This document shows, piece by piece, positions 27,298 to 36,880 of a DNA stretch of 64,000 nt (its first letter is position 1; every line of letters begins with the position of its first letter). The DNA is from Roseiarcus sp963780825 (lineage in GTDB: Bacteria; Pseudomonadota; Alphaproteobacteria; Rhizobiales; Beijerinckiaceae). The notes below the pieces were generated by a model. The model saw nothing but the letters and a program-made list of their open reading frames with translations, had not been told where the DNA came from and searched no databases. Location of the stretch: positions 832,580 to 896,579 of the forward strand of contig CAWADL010000024.1 of assembly GCA_963780825.1 (NCBI GenBank). The letters run 5' to 3'. A program made the position numbers and the translations under genes.

Positions 27298-28403
27298 TCC
27301 AACCGGGTCTTTATACGGGCGCCGTCATGCACAGGCGGCTCGTCTCTCCGCCGCATCGTTTTACCTACGGGAGCTTCTGGGTTGCGCTCGACCTCGATAC
27401 GCTCGAGGCAGCGACATCTCGGCTCCGGCTGTTCTCTGTTGAGAGAACGAACCTATTTTCATTTCACGCGCGAGACCACGCTGATGGAAGCCCCGGGCCT
27501 TTGCGCCGAAAGATTGAAGCCGTCAGCGGTGGCGTCGACGTTTCCGGTCGCATGGTGCTGTTGACCATGCCGCGCTTGCTCGGCTTCGTGTTCAATCCGC
27601 TGAGCGTTTATTTCTGCCATGACGTCAACGGCGTCCCGAGCGCGATCGCTTGGGAGGTCTCCAACACGTTCGGCGCGCGACATACCTATTTCATCGTCGT
27701 CGAACGCTCCGACGATGGCGTCGTGAGACAGGCTTGCCCGAAACGATTGCACGTTTCGCCGTTTCTCAGCATGGATCTCGCCTACCAGTTTCGGGTTGAA
27801 ACCTCCAACCAGGGCGTGAAGATTGGGATCATCGATCGCGCCGCTGAAGGGGCCGTGTTGGTCGCCGCTCTGACAGCGTCGCGTCGCGAAATGACGGACC
27901 GGGCACTGCTCGGCCTCTTTCTCCGCACTCCGCTAGCGACCTTGAAAGTCGTGGCGGCTATCCATTGGCAGGCGCTGAAACTTTGGTTGAAGGGCGCAAG
28001 GTTTCGCGCCACCCCAGCGGGAGGCGGACAGCCCGTATCCGCGCATGCAGCGAGCTTTCACCGCGCGGCGGCGAACCTCAGTCCGACGAATGCTGTCAGC
28101 GAGGCTGCCGACAACAGATTCAGCTTTGACAATGCGGCAATTTCGCCGGGCGGCCATGGGTACAGCCCGGTCGGCGCTATGAGATACAGCCCAACGAATA
28201 CGACGAAGACCAGCGCCGTCAACCCGCGTGAGGTCCAAGCCTCCGCACCCGTGAACGAGAGCGCCGCCAGCGTCGCGCAGGGAACAAAGAACGCTTCTAC
28301 GCCGGAACTCTGCCCAAACAACTGGGTCGAAAGCGCCGTATCCGCCACACCAACCAACGGCAGCCCCGCGCGCGCGGCCAGCGGCCAGCGCCTCGCAATA
28401 TAA
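27294..28403 (+). CDS. DUF1365 family protein with a doubtful C-terminal extension
   Basis: Residues 1 to about 245 are a normal DUF1365 protein: GLYTGAVMHRRLVSPPHRF at the start and GFVFNPLSVYFCHD in the middle. The start overlaps the FAD oxidoreductase stop (ATGA). The remaining 115 or so residues lie antisense to the membrane-protein gene at 28058-28561 and have no family character. The true stop has probably been lost by an indel near 28020. DUF1365 is a standard partner of the flavoprotein and the cyclopropane-synthase-like enzyme. Confidence 0.8.
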   Translation: MIQPGLYTGAVMHRRLVSPPHRFTYGSFWVALDLDTLEAATSRLRLFSVERTNLFSFHARDHADGSPGPLRRKIEAVSGGVDVSGRMVLLTMPRLLGFVFNPLSVYFCHDVNGVPSAIAWEVSNTFGARHTYFIVVERSDDGVVRQACPKRLHVSPFLSMDLAYQFRVETSNQGVKIGIIDRAAEGAVLVAALTASRREMTDRALLGLFLRTPLATLKVVAAIHWQALKLWLKGARFRATPAGGGQPVSAHAASFHRAAANLSPTNAVSEAADNRFSFDNAAISPGGHGYSPVGAMRYSPTNTTKTSAVNPREVQASAPVNESAASVAQGTKNASTPELCPNNWVESAVSATPTNGSPARAASGQRLAI

Positions 28404-28561
28404 GGAAGCGCGGCGAACGCGGGCAGCGCAATCAAGGTGAACATCGAAGTCCAAACACCAGAACTCGCAACCCACCAGACATATAGCGGATAGAACGGTT
28501 TGTTGAGAGTCACGACCCAGGCGGTGGTGACGCTCGCTGAGGTCAGCGGGTCGGCAGCCAA
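28058..28561 (-). CDS. Hypothetical membrane protein in the RpoE-ChrR neighbourhood
   Basis: About 167 residues with four or five hydrophobic stretches (LYVWWVASSGVWTSMFTLIA; LTALVFVVFVGLYLIAPTG). TTG 28561 is preceded by GGGAG, so it probably is the start. I do not recognise the family. It follows the methyltransferase gene on the same strand, past a hairpin at 28588-28620, and faces the DUF1365 gene. Its place suggests a link with the lipid-modification genes. Confidence 0.65.
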   Translation of the reverse strand: MAADPLTSASVTTAWVVTLNKPFYPLYVWWVASSGVWTSMFTLIALPAFAALPYIARRWPLAARAGLPLVGVADTALSTQLFGQSSGVEAFFVPCATLAALSFTGAEAWTSRGLTALVFVVFVGLYLIAPTGLYPWPPGEIAALSKLNLLSAASLTAFVGLRFAAAR

Positions 28562-28587
28562 TTAAACCAACTCCCAATCAAATAGAT

Positions 28588-28620
28588 CCGTCATGGCCGG
28601 GCTTGTCCCGGCCATGACGG
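28588..28620. repeat. Hairpin, GTCATGGCCGGG family
   Basis: A 14-base perfect stem (CCGTCATGGCCGGG and its complement) around a five-base loop. It is a compact relative of the element at 18884-19037. It lies between two leftward genes and may act as a terminator or mRNA-stabilising structure. Confidence 0.85.
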
Positions 28621-28701
28621 AGCCTTTGCGTTTTAAAGGCTAATCCGCGCATCGCTGAACTATCCTCGCGCACATTCTCGTTCAGGCGCCCATCCATCCA
28701 A

Positions 28702-29729
28702 TCAAGATGCCGGCGCAAGCCGATAGTGCCCGACGCCCCAGGCGCTTCCGCCCGCGTGCCCGAATAGCCCAATCGTGGCGAGAAGGAACAGTCGCCAGCG
28801 CCGACGCCACAGCGCGGCGTCCGATCCATAAGTCGCCGCCAGTATGCGGTCGATCTCCGACCTACGCGCATCGAAATTCGCGAGCCACTCGGCGGCCGTC
28901 CGCTGATAGTGCGCCCCGCTCCAGCGCCACTCCTCTTCAACCGAGAACAGATCGCCGAACCGGTGCGGCAGGTCATGCGCCGGCATGATTCCGCCGGTGA
29001 AGAAGTGGCGTGCGATCCAATCGGTCGGATCCTCGGGGTCGAACCGGTACGTCCGCGACTTGTGCGTGAAGACGTGCAGAAACAGCCGTCCCTCGGGCGA
29101 CAGCGCCTCGCGGGCGCGCGCCAGCAACGCCCGCCAGTTCGACATGTGCTCAAACATTTCAACCGAGACGATCCGGTCGTGTTTGCGTGGCGCTTTGAAC
29201 GTGTTCATGTCGGCTTGCGCGACTTCGATGCGCGCCAACCCTCGCTCGGCCGCGCGCGCGAGCACGAAATCCCGCTGCCGCGATGAATTGCGTCACCGCG
29301 AGAATGCGCGCGTTGGGAAAGCGCTCGGCGGTACGCAAGGTCAGAGAGCCCCAACCGCAGCCCCATTCCATGATGTCCTGCCCATCAGACAGATCCGCGT
29401 GCGCGATAGTCGCGTCGAGCGCCGCGATCTCAGCTTCCGCCAAGCTTGTGTCCGCATTGTCGAACAAACAGCAGGAGTATTTGAGCCGAGGCCCGAGCAT
29501 CGCGGCGAACAGCGCGGGCGGCAGTTCGTAATGCTGCGCATTCGCGGCATCTGCGGCGATGGCGATGGGGAAATCGGACATCCTCGCGAGAAGAGCGTCT
29601 TCGCCGTCCGGCGACGCGTCGAGCCGCCGCTCCGGTTCGTCCAACCAGCCAAGAGATGCCGGCGCTGGAAAGGGTATCGGGCAGCGGCGCGCGCTCGGCC
29701 AGATCGATTGCGCTCGCCAACAGGTTCAT
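28702..29729 (-). CDS. Cyclopropane-fatty-acid-synthase-like SAM methyltransferase, frameshifted as assembled
   Basis: Pieces in order: MNLLASAIDLAERAPLP from 29729; DAANAQHYELPPALF and the SAM motif MEWGCGWGSLTLR in a second frame; then FEHMSNWRALL and FTHKSRTYRF in a third, ending at 28702. One break lies at 29600-29660. The other is at about 29286-29290, where removing one C gives TNSSRQRDFV, the family sequence. In the RpoE-ChrR regulon this enzyme type methylates or cyclopropanates unsaturated acyl chains. Both breaks look like single-base errors. Confidence 0.85.
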
Positions 29730-29784
29730 CGTGTCTCTCCGCTCGATCGATACGCGTGATCGAGCGGATTGGATTGCAGCGTCC

Positions 29785-29808
29785 CCTGGGACCGCGCGCA
29801 GTCCCAGG
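29785..29808. terminator. Hairpin after the collagen-like gene, possible terminator
   Basis: CCTGGGAC and GTCCCAGG form an 8-base stem around CGCGCGCA. It lies seven bases past the stop of the leftward collagen-like gene. The arm sequence (CCTGGGACCGCG) also occurs in the repeat at 45756-45837, so it may be a shortened repeat element. No T-run follows. Confidence 0.5.
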
Positions 29809-29814
29809 AACAGC

Positions 29815-30490
29815 TTATGGCTTCACGCAGGCGACCACTGTTCGCGCGCCATCGCCTTCGCAGGACGCGCCAGTGGTCGTCGAGATCTTCGGGCTCTCGC
29901 CGCCAACGCAATAGGCGCTGATCATCGTCTCGCCCTCGCCGCACGTCGCCTCGGCGCCGCCTGTGACGACCTTGATCGCAGCACCCGCGCCGCCGGTGTC
30001 CCCCTTCGCGCCGGCGGGAACCCGCCGGACCCTGGTCGCCCTTGGCGCCGGCAAGGCCGGTATCGCCCTTAGGTCCGGCCGAGCCTGGATCGCCCTTCGG
30101 CCCAGCGGGGCCTGCGTCGCCCTTTGTACCCGCGGGACCTGGATCGCCCTTGGGGCCCGCGGCGCCTGTGTCGCCTTTCGGCCCGGCGGGACCCGCCGCG
30201 CCTACCGGACCCGGAAGACCCGGATCGCCCTTGGATCCGAGCGGCCCCGGATCGCCCTTGTCGCCCTTCTCTCCCATCGGACCCGTCGGACCGACCGGGC
30301 CCGGTGGGCCCGCCTCGCCCTTCAGTCCAGCCGGGCCGGTATCGCCCTTCGGCCCCGCAGGACCCGCGGCGCCAACCTGGCCAGCCTCGCCCTTCTCACC
30401 GGCCGCCCCTTTGTCGCCGGGATCGCCTTTGGCGCATGCGGATATGGCAAGAACGGCGCAGAGCGCCGCCGCGGTCGTAAAACGTCCCAA
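29815..30490 (-). CDS. Collagen-like repeat lipoprotein, frameshifted as assembled
   Basis: The N terminus is a lipoprotein signal (LCAVLAISACAKGDPG, lipobox ISAC). About 40 Gly-X-Y triplets follow, rich in GPKGDTG and GPAGPKGD. The end is a small cysteine-containing head (AEATCGEGETMISAYCVGG; VACVKP). Repeat and head are in different frames, joined at about 30015-30020, where one G seems to be missing. Such proteins form triple-helical stalks at the cell surface. Biological role unknown. Confidence 0.85.
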
Positions 30491-30629
30491 AGTATCCCCC
30501 CGAAACTTGGCGATTACGCCACGTGCCGACGAAATTCGGCTCGGCGTCCAAGTTCAGCATAATTGAAATTGAGGGCGCGGGAAGTCCTCGTCACATTGCG
30601 AGAAGGTGGGACGCGAGCCGCCTACTCCG

Positions 30630-30706
30630 TGTCTTTGTGCAAACCTTTGTGCCTTGGTGGTGAAGACTTTTCACCACCAAGGCGCGAAGGTTTGCACAAA
30701 GACGCA
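30630..30706. repeat. Long hairpin between collagen-like and exoR-like genes
   Basis: Arms of about 35 bases (GTCTTTGTGCAAACC and onward; complement with GGTTTGCACAAAGAC) pair with few mismatches around GACTT. It lies at the 3' side of the leftward exoR-like gene and may work as its terminator. No second copy was seen in the window. Confidence 0.8.
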
Positions 30707-30720
30707 AAGAGGGAAGGGCT

Positions 30721-31647
30721 TTACTGCTGCGACGACCCTGTCGCGCCGGAAAGCTGCAGCGGCGGCGAAACCGCGGAGGCGGCGTGCGCGGGCGCCACGA
30801 GTGCGGAGGCCATGTCGCGCTTCCCGCGCGCGGCCAAGTAGGCTGCTGCGGCGTTGCGGTCGTTATCGCTGGCAGCCAGCAAATCCTTCGACTCGAGGTC
30901 GCGGATCCAGGAATCCTTGGCGACGCCGGCGATCGTCAGCCACATCAAGCCGCGCGCGGCCTGACGCGGCACGCCGTCGCCGCGAAACAGCATATGCCCA
31001 AGCAACGCCTGAGCGCCGTGATGGCCCTTCTCGGCCGCAAGCCCCAGCCACTTGGCCGCCCGCAGCTTGTCCTTGTCGAGCCCGCCGTTGCCGTCGATGA
31101 ACATGCGCGCCAGATGATATTCGCCGTCGGGATCGCCGAAACGCGTCGCCGCGATCTCGAACATCTCCACCGCGCGCTCCGGGTCGGGCTTCACCTCGCT
31201 GCCGGCGATGCCGTTGAGATTGTAGAGGCCGACCTGCACAAAGGCGTTGGAGATCGCCGTCAACGAACGTTGGTCAGTCTCGTCCTCGTCGTAATTGTCG
31301 ACGAGCTGCTCAAAGTATTTGTACGCCAGCACGTCGTTGCGCGGCACCATATCGCCCGTCGCGTAGATCGATCCGAGCTTCCATTGCGCCAGCGTCTCGC
31401 CGCCCTCGGCGGCGTAGGTCAGCGCCTGCAGCGAGGATTGCGCGTCGCCGGCGTGAAGGTCGTCGACGCCGGCCCGCAGCGCCTCGCGCGCGTTTTTGAA
31501 AGTCCGGCTGGGGGTTACGATCTTCTGATTGTTCGGCGTCGTGGAGCCATCAAGGGCATAGGCGGGAAGAGCTAGCAGGGAGAAACATACGCCGAGCGCC
31601 GCAAGGCCTCTCGCCGCCGTTCTCTTTCGCCGCCCACGAACCCGCAT
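30721..31647 (-). CDS. exoR: ExoR-like periplasmic Sel1-repeat protein
   Basis: ATG 31647 gives a signal peptide (LAALGVCFSLLALPAYA) and a mature protein of about 275 residues with Sel1/TPR-like repeats: AAEGGETLAQWKLGSIYATG, GDPDGEYHLARMFIDGNGG, AAEKGHHGAQALLGHMLF. Repeat order and the end (WIRDLESKDLLAASDNDR) resemble rhizobial ExoR, which holds the ExoS-ChvI system off and so limits exopolysaccharide. The exoS/chvI genes are not next to it. The name rests on overall similarity seen by eye. Confidence 0.72.
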   Translation of the reverse strand: MRVRGRRKRTAARGLAALGVCFSLLALPAYALDGSTTPNNQKIVTPSRTFKNAREALRAGVDDLHAGDAQSSLQALTYAAEGGETLAQWKLGSIYATGDMVPRNDVLAYKYFEQLVDNYDEDETDQRSLTAISNAFVQVGLYNLNGIAGSEVKPDPERAVEMFEIAATRFGDPDGEYHLARMFIDGNGGLDKDKLRAAKWLGLAAEKGHHGAQALLGHMLFRGDGVPRQAARGLMWLTIAGVAKDSWIRDLESKDLLAASDNDRNAAAAYLAARGKRDMASALVAPAHAASAVSPPLQLSGATGSSQQ

Positions 31648-31868
31648 GCATTCCCAACGGTCCAATCCAAATTCGCACAAACAACTCCCGCCTCGGAGCC
31701 GCTTTGGCCCTCGCGGCCGGATGACTTTCGTCACCGCAACATGCGTCACTTAGGCGCGGGGTTTATGGCGCAATCGCGGCGCGAAATCGCAGGAATTTCG
31801 TTAGACAAGACTTGTTCGTGGCATGTTGCGCAAATGCCACGATTGGTTACACCTCGAATCGAAATTTC

Positions 31869-34757
31869 TCACAGTTTCTCAAGCCTTTCGCGCGCCGCTT
31901 GCAGTTTGGCGGCCCGGGCGAGGAAGGCCTCGCGGCGCTCCCGGTTCTCCTCGACAATCTCCTCAGGCGCGCGCGCCACAAAGTCGGCGTTGGCGAGCTT
32001 GACATCGATCTTGGCGATCTCCGCATTCGCCCCCGCGATCTCCTTCTCGAGCCGCGCGCGCTCGACCGCGAAATCGACGAGGCCGGCGAGCGGCAGCGCG
32101 GCGAGCGAGTCGCGAACCAGGATCGGGATCGAGCTCGGGGGCGGTTCCGCCGACACGTCAACGCCTTCGATACGGGCGAGGCGTTCGAGCGTCGGCCGCC
32201 AGCGTTGCAGGTAGGCCTCAACCTTCGCGCTGGGCGCCACGAGGGCGAGCCGCAGCGGCGCATTCTGGGCGATGCCCATCTCCGAGCGGATTGAGCGGAT
32301 TGCCTCGATCAGCTCGACCACCCAGCCGATCTCGTCCTCCGCCTCGGCGTCGCCAAAGCCTTCCGCCGCGGGCCAGGGGCCAAGGGCGAGCGCTCCGGCC
32401 CGCGCAGGGCCTTCCGCGCCTTTGATCGCCCAAAGCTCCTCGGTGAGGAACGGCATGAACGGATGCAGCATCGCGTAGGACTGATCGAGTACATGCGCGA
32501 TCGTGGCCCTGGTCTCGGCTTTAGCTTCGTCCGCCGCATCGCCTTGCAGCACCGGCTTGGCGAGCTCCGACGCACCAATCGCACAGCACGCTCCAGATGA
32601 AGCGATAGGTGGCGCCGGCGGCGTCGTTGAAGCGGAATTCCTCGATCGCCTCGCCGACCTGCAGCGTCGCCGCGGCGGCCTCCGCCAGCATCCAGCGGTT
32701 GAGCGGGTCTTTGACCGCCTTCGGGATCGAAGCCGGCGACGCGCGCGCAGCCGTTCAGTTCGGCGAAGCGCGAGGCGTTCCAGAGCTTTGTCCCGAAATT
32801 GCGATAGCCCTCGACGCGCGGGATCGAGAGCTTGATGTCGCGCCCCTGCGCGGCCATGGCGGCGAGCGTGAATCGCAACGCGTCGGCGCTGTATTCGTCG
32901 ATCAGGCTCAGCGGATCGATGACGTTGCCTTTCGACTTCGACATCTTCGCGCCCTTCTCGTCGCGGACGAGGGCGTGGATGTAGACGTCGCGGAACGGGA
33001 TTTCCTTTTGGAAATGCAGACCCATCATCATCATCCTGGCGACCCAGAAGAAGATGATGTCGAAGCCGGTGACCAGCACGCTGGTTGGATAGAAGCGCTT
33101 CAACTCGGGCGTTTCGTCCGGCCAGCCGAGCGTGGAGAACGGCCACAACGCGGACGAGAACCAAGTGTCCAGAACATCCTCGTCACGCGGGAACATCCCG
33201 CTGAGCTCATCCGGCGCTTCGGCAAGCCGCTCGGCCTCCTCGGCCTGCAACACGCCGCGCTCGACGCCGTCGGCGAGCGCCACGGCGAATGCCGTCTCCT
33301 CGTCCTCCTCGACGTAGGTCTGCCCCCAGGGCGAACTCCACGCGGGGATCTGATGCCCCCACCAGAGTTGGCGCGAAACGCACCACGGCTGGATGTTCTC
33401 CAGCCAATCGAAATAGGTCTTCTTCCAATTCTCGGGCGTGAAGACGGTCTTGCCCTCGCGCACCGCGGCGAGCGCAGGCTGAGCCAACGTCTTGGCGTCG
33501 ACATACCATTGGTCCGTCAGCCAGGGCTCGATGACGACACCCGAGCGGTCGCCGTGCGGGACCGTATGCGCGCTGCGGTTCGATGCGCGCGAGCCGGCCT
33601 TCGCGCGCCATCATGCCCGACGGTCTTCGTCCGCGCGACGAAGCGGTCGACGCCTTCGAGCGTCTCGACGAGCTGGGTCAGCTCATGATCGTTAGCGTCG
33701 ACGCCCTCGAAGAAGGCAATGTTGCCTTTCAGCGTCAACCGCGCCTCGGCGTCGAGAATGTTGATGGCCCGGACGCCCTCGGCTTCGTGGCGCCTGCCGA
33801 CCTCGAAATCGTTGAAGTCATGGGCGGGGGTGATCTTCACCGCGCCGGTGCCCTTCTCGGGGTCTGAATATTCGTCGGTGATGACCGGGATCAGCCGGCC
33901 GACCAGCGGCAGCCGCAGCTTTCGGCCGATGCAGATGCGTGTAGCGCGGGTCATCCGGATGAACCGCAACAGCGGTGTCGCCCAGCATCGTCTCCGGCCG
34001 CGTCGTCGCGACCGTCAGAACCTCGCCCGTCTCCTCGCCGGCCTCGTTCACAACGGGGTAATCGAAATGATAGAGGTGCCCGTTGGGGCTCTTGTTCAGC
34101 ACCTTGGCGAGCGCGGCCTCATCGAGCGGCTCACCCGCATCGCGCGCCCACTTGAACGAGCCCTTGCTTTCGACCTGCTGCACTTCGAGATCGGAGATCG
34201 CGGTCTGGAATTTCGGGTCCCAGTTGACCAGCCGCTTATCGCGATAGATCAGCCCCTCGCGATGCAGTTGCACGAACACCTTTGCGACCGCCTTGCGAGA
34301 GACCCTCGTCGAGCGTGAAGCGTTCGCGGCGCCAGTCGCAGGAGGCGCCGAGGCGTTTTAGCTGGCCGACGATCGCGCCGCCGGACTCCGCCTTCCAGCG
34401 CCCAGACGCGCTCGAGAAACTTCTGCGCGGCCCATCTGCGCGCCGGCTTCCATTGCCGAGCTCGGCAAGCTGGCGCTCGACCACCATCTGCGTGGCGATG
34501 CCGGCGTGATCGGTGCCGGGCTGCCACAGCACGTCGCGGCCCTTCATGCGCCAATAGCGAGCGAGCACGTCCTGCAGCGTGTTGTTGAGCGCGTGGCCCA
34601 TGTGCAGGTTGCCGGTGACGTTCGGCGGCGGAATGACGATGCAGAACGGCTCGGCGCCGGCGCGCTCGGGTCGGCCCGAAAGAAAGGCGCCTTCGCGCTC
34701 CCAATATTCGGCAATGCGGGCCTCGACCGCGGCGAAGTCGAAGGTCTTTTCCATCAT
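31869..34757 (-). CDS. valS: Valyl-tRNA synthetase, broken by several frameshifts as assembled
   Basis: Class I synthetase marks are all present but in different frames: PPPNVTGNLHMGHAL (HIGH motif) near the start, VNWDPKFQTAISDLEV, ITPAHDFNDFEVG, WCVSRQLWWGHQIPAW, KMSKSKGNVIDP (KMSKS motif), and a C-terminal coiled-coil arm (ERARLEKEIAGANAEIAKID). Frame changes fall near 34445, 34405, 34300, 33930, 33610, 33560, 32750 and 32580. valS is essential and normally single-copy, so these are most likely sequence errors. Length, about 2.9 kb, is normal. Confidence 0.9.
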
Positions 34758-35114
34758 GAGGTTGCGCCCGGGCGGTTCGTGCGAGCGCCGCATAACGCGT
34801 AAGGGGCGGGAAAAGTCAACGCAGGGCGTATGCCCGGCTTCGGCGGACTGGGAGATTCTCGTGCTCTCAGACTTAGGCTCAGGTGAGGCGCATATAGCAT
34901 GGAGTTGCGATGGCGGCGCGGACGCGCTTGCCTCTGCGATGATGCAATGGCGGATTTGAATTGCACGCCGGCGGTCGAATACCTTCTGAGAATGAGCGGA
35001 AGGACTTCATTTGTGTTCGATCTGATAAAACCAAATCATGATAATAATAAGAAAGCACGGACGCCCCGTTATAATTGTTAAGGGCGGCCTCATCAATTGA
35101 AATGGAGGAACAGC
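34758..35114. other. Intergenic region of about 360 bases, partly AT-rich
   Basis: It separates the divergent valS and S53 peptidase genes, so both promoters should lie here. The stretch 35020-35080 is unusually AT-rich for this genome (AAATCATGATAATAATAAG). No clear consensus promoter or gene is claimed. Confidence 0.45.
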
Positions 35115-36752
35115 ATGTCTGCAACACATATCACTTTGACTGCAAGCCAGCGCCACTTACCTGCTGGCGCTCGCGCCCTTGCCAGCGCCAACGCTCATGC
35201 CCCGATGGAAGTGACGTTGAAATTGCGCCGCAAGACCAAATTGCCGGAGCTGACTGCCCGGCCGGCGCAGGCGATGGACCGCGCCAAATTCGCCGCGACT
35301 TATGGCGCGAGCGCCGAAGATTACGCGGCCGCGATGGCCGCGCTGACCCCGTTTGGCATAACCGAAGTTACCCGCAACCCGGCCGCACGCAGCTTGCGAG
35401 TAAAGGGCACGGTGGCTCAGATGGAGGCCGCGTTCCAGGTCAAGCTCATCGAATACGCCCACGAACGCGGGAATTTCCGAGGCCACACGGGAGCGCCGAG
35501 CATCCCTGGAGCCGCGAAAGACGTTGTCGAGTACGTCACGGGGCTCGATACACGTCGGGTTGGGCGCCGACGCCGTCCGCCGATCGACGTGGCGGCGAAG
35601 CGCCGCCAGGTGAACGGCTCGACGAACGGCCTATTCACAGGCGCAACGCTGGCCAAGCATTACAATTTCCCACAGGTCGACTGCACGGGGCAATGCGTCG
35701 GCATTCTTGAATTCGGCGGCGGCTATTTTCCCGCCGACCTGCAACAATTCTGCCGGCTCACCGGCGTAACCGCACCGCAGGTGCACCCGATCAGCACGGA
35801 TGGCACGGCGACCAACGCGAAAGATGGGGCAGAGGGCGAAGTGATGCTCGACGTCGAAGTCGCGGCCGCCGCCTGTCCGGGGGCCACGATCGCGCTCTAT
35901 TTCGCTGAATTCACCGAACAGGGTTGGATCACCGTATTCGACGCCGCCGTGCATGACAGCCACAACAATCCGGCCGTGCTGTCGATAAGTTGGGGCGCCC
36001 CGGAGGACGACACCTCGACCTGGAGCGCGCAAACCGTGCAGCAGATCAACGAAACCATGCAGGAAGCCGCGATGCTCGGGGTGACGATCTGCGTAGCGGC
36101 CGGCGATGACGGATCGAGCGACGCCGACCTCGACGGCCACGCCCACGTCGATTTCCCGTCTTCCAGCCCCTTCGCGCTGGCGGTGGGCGGCACCACCGTG
36201 GTGCAAGGCGGCGCTAAACCCGACGTCGTCTGGTTCGAGGGCGACGGATTGCGCGCCGACAACGGCGGGAGCACCGGCGGCGGCGGCAGCGTGATTTTCG
36301 CCGCGCCGGCCTGGCAGCAATCGGTTGCGGTCCGCCCGGTCAATCCGAACGTTGCGCCGGGACGCACCATTCCCGACCTATCGGCCAATGCGGACTGGAA
36401 CGCCTCGCCCTATCTGTTGATTGTCGACGGCGGTTCGCAACCGAACGGCGGCACCAGCGCCGCCGCGCCTCTGGTCGCCTCGCTGGTGACCCGGATCAAC
36501 GCTGCGCGCGGCGGCTCGAACCGCATCGGATGGCTGACGCCGCTGCTCTATCAAGCCGATGGCGCCGGTACGGTGGGCAGTAAAGGTTGCACCGACGTCA
36601 CCTCCGGCGGAAACAATACGGCGACGGTCGGAGGCTTCACCGCCGCGCCAGGGTTCGATGGCGCAAGCGGCTGGGGAGTGCCGAACGGCGTTGCGCTGCT
36701 CGCGGCGCTCAACGCGGTAGCCCCGGTCACGGCTGCGCCACGCCAGGCGTAA
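35115..36752 (+). CDS. S53 family serine peptidase (sedolisin/kumamolisin type) with propeptide
   Basis: A 545-residue protein; GGAGG sits before ATG 35115. Residues about 5-145 are the activation propeptide (ATYGASAEDYAAAMAALTPF). The catalytic set is visible: Glu242 and Asp246 (GEVMLDVEVA), Asp331 (CVAAGDDGSS) and Ser448 (NGGTSAAAP). Family enzymes work at low pH outside the cell. There is no classical signal peptide, as in many bacterial relatives. It stands alone between housekeeping genes. Confidence 0.92.
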   Translation: MSATHITLTASQRHLPAGARALASANAHAPMEVTLKLRRKTKLPELTARPAQAMDRAKFAATYGASAEDYAAAMAALTPFGITEVTRNPAARSLRVKGTVAQMEAAFQVKLIEYAHERGNFRGHTGAPSIPGAAKDVVEYVTGLDTRRVGRRRRPPIDVAAKRRQVNGSTNGLFTGATLAKHYNFPQVDCTGQCVGILEFGGGYFPADLQQFCRLTGVTAPQVHPISTDGTATNAKDGAEGEVMLDVEVAAAACPGATIALYFAEFTEQGWITVFDAAVHDSHNNPAVLSISWGAPEDDTSTWSAQTVQQINETMQEAAMLGVTICVAAGDDGSSDADLDGHAHVDFPSSSPFALAVGGTTVVQGGAKPDVVWFEGDGLRADNGGSTGGGGSVIFAAPAWQQSVAVRPVNPNVAPGRTIPDLSANADWNASPYLLIVDGGSQPNGGTSAAAPLVASLVTRINAARGGSNRIGWLTPLLYQADGAGTVGSKGCTDVTSGGNNTATVGGFTAAPGFDGASGWGVPNGVALLAALNAVAPVTAAPRQA

Positions 36753-36804
36753 GTCGCCCATCAAACGTCAGCGTTCGCGAGGAGGCTGACCAGTGAGGCG
36801 GCAT

Positions 36805-36870
36805 TCGGAGCGTCGGCGTCCACGCCGACGTTGCCGTGCAGCGTCGTCGGCGTGGACGCCGACGCTCCGA
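36805..36870. repeat. Palindromic repeat, GTCGGCGTCCACGCCGAC family
   Basis: Arms of 26 bases at 36805-36830 and 36845-36870 are perfect inverse complements around a 14-base loop. It lies between the ends of the convergent S53 peptidase and hxlB genes, eleven bases from the hxlB stop. Confidence 0.92.
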
Positions 36871-36880
36871 TTTAGAGCCG

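Noticed and set aside
30042..30566. A rightward proline-rich repeat frame (GPAGP, SPFGP)
   Set aside because: It mirrors the collagen-like gene on the other strand; the leftward frame has the signal peptide and true Gly-X-Y pattern.
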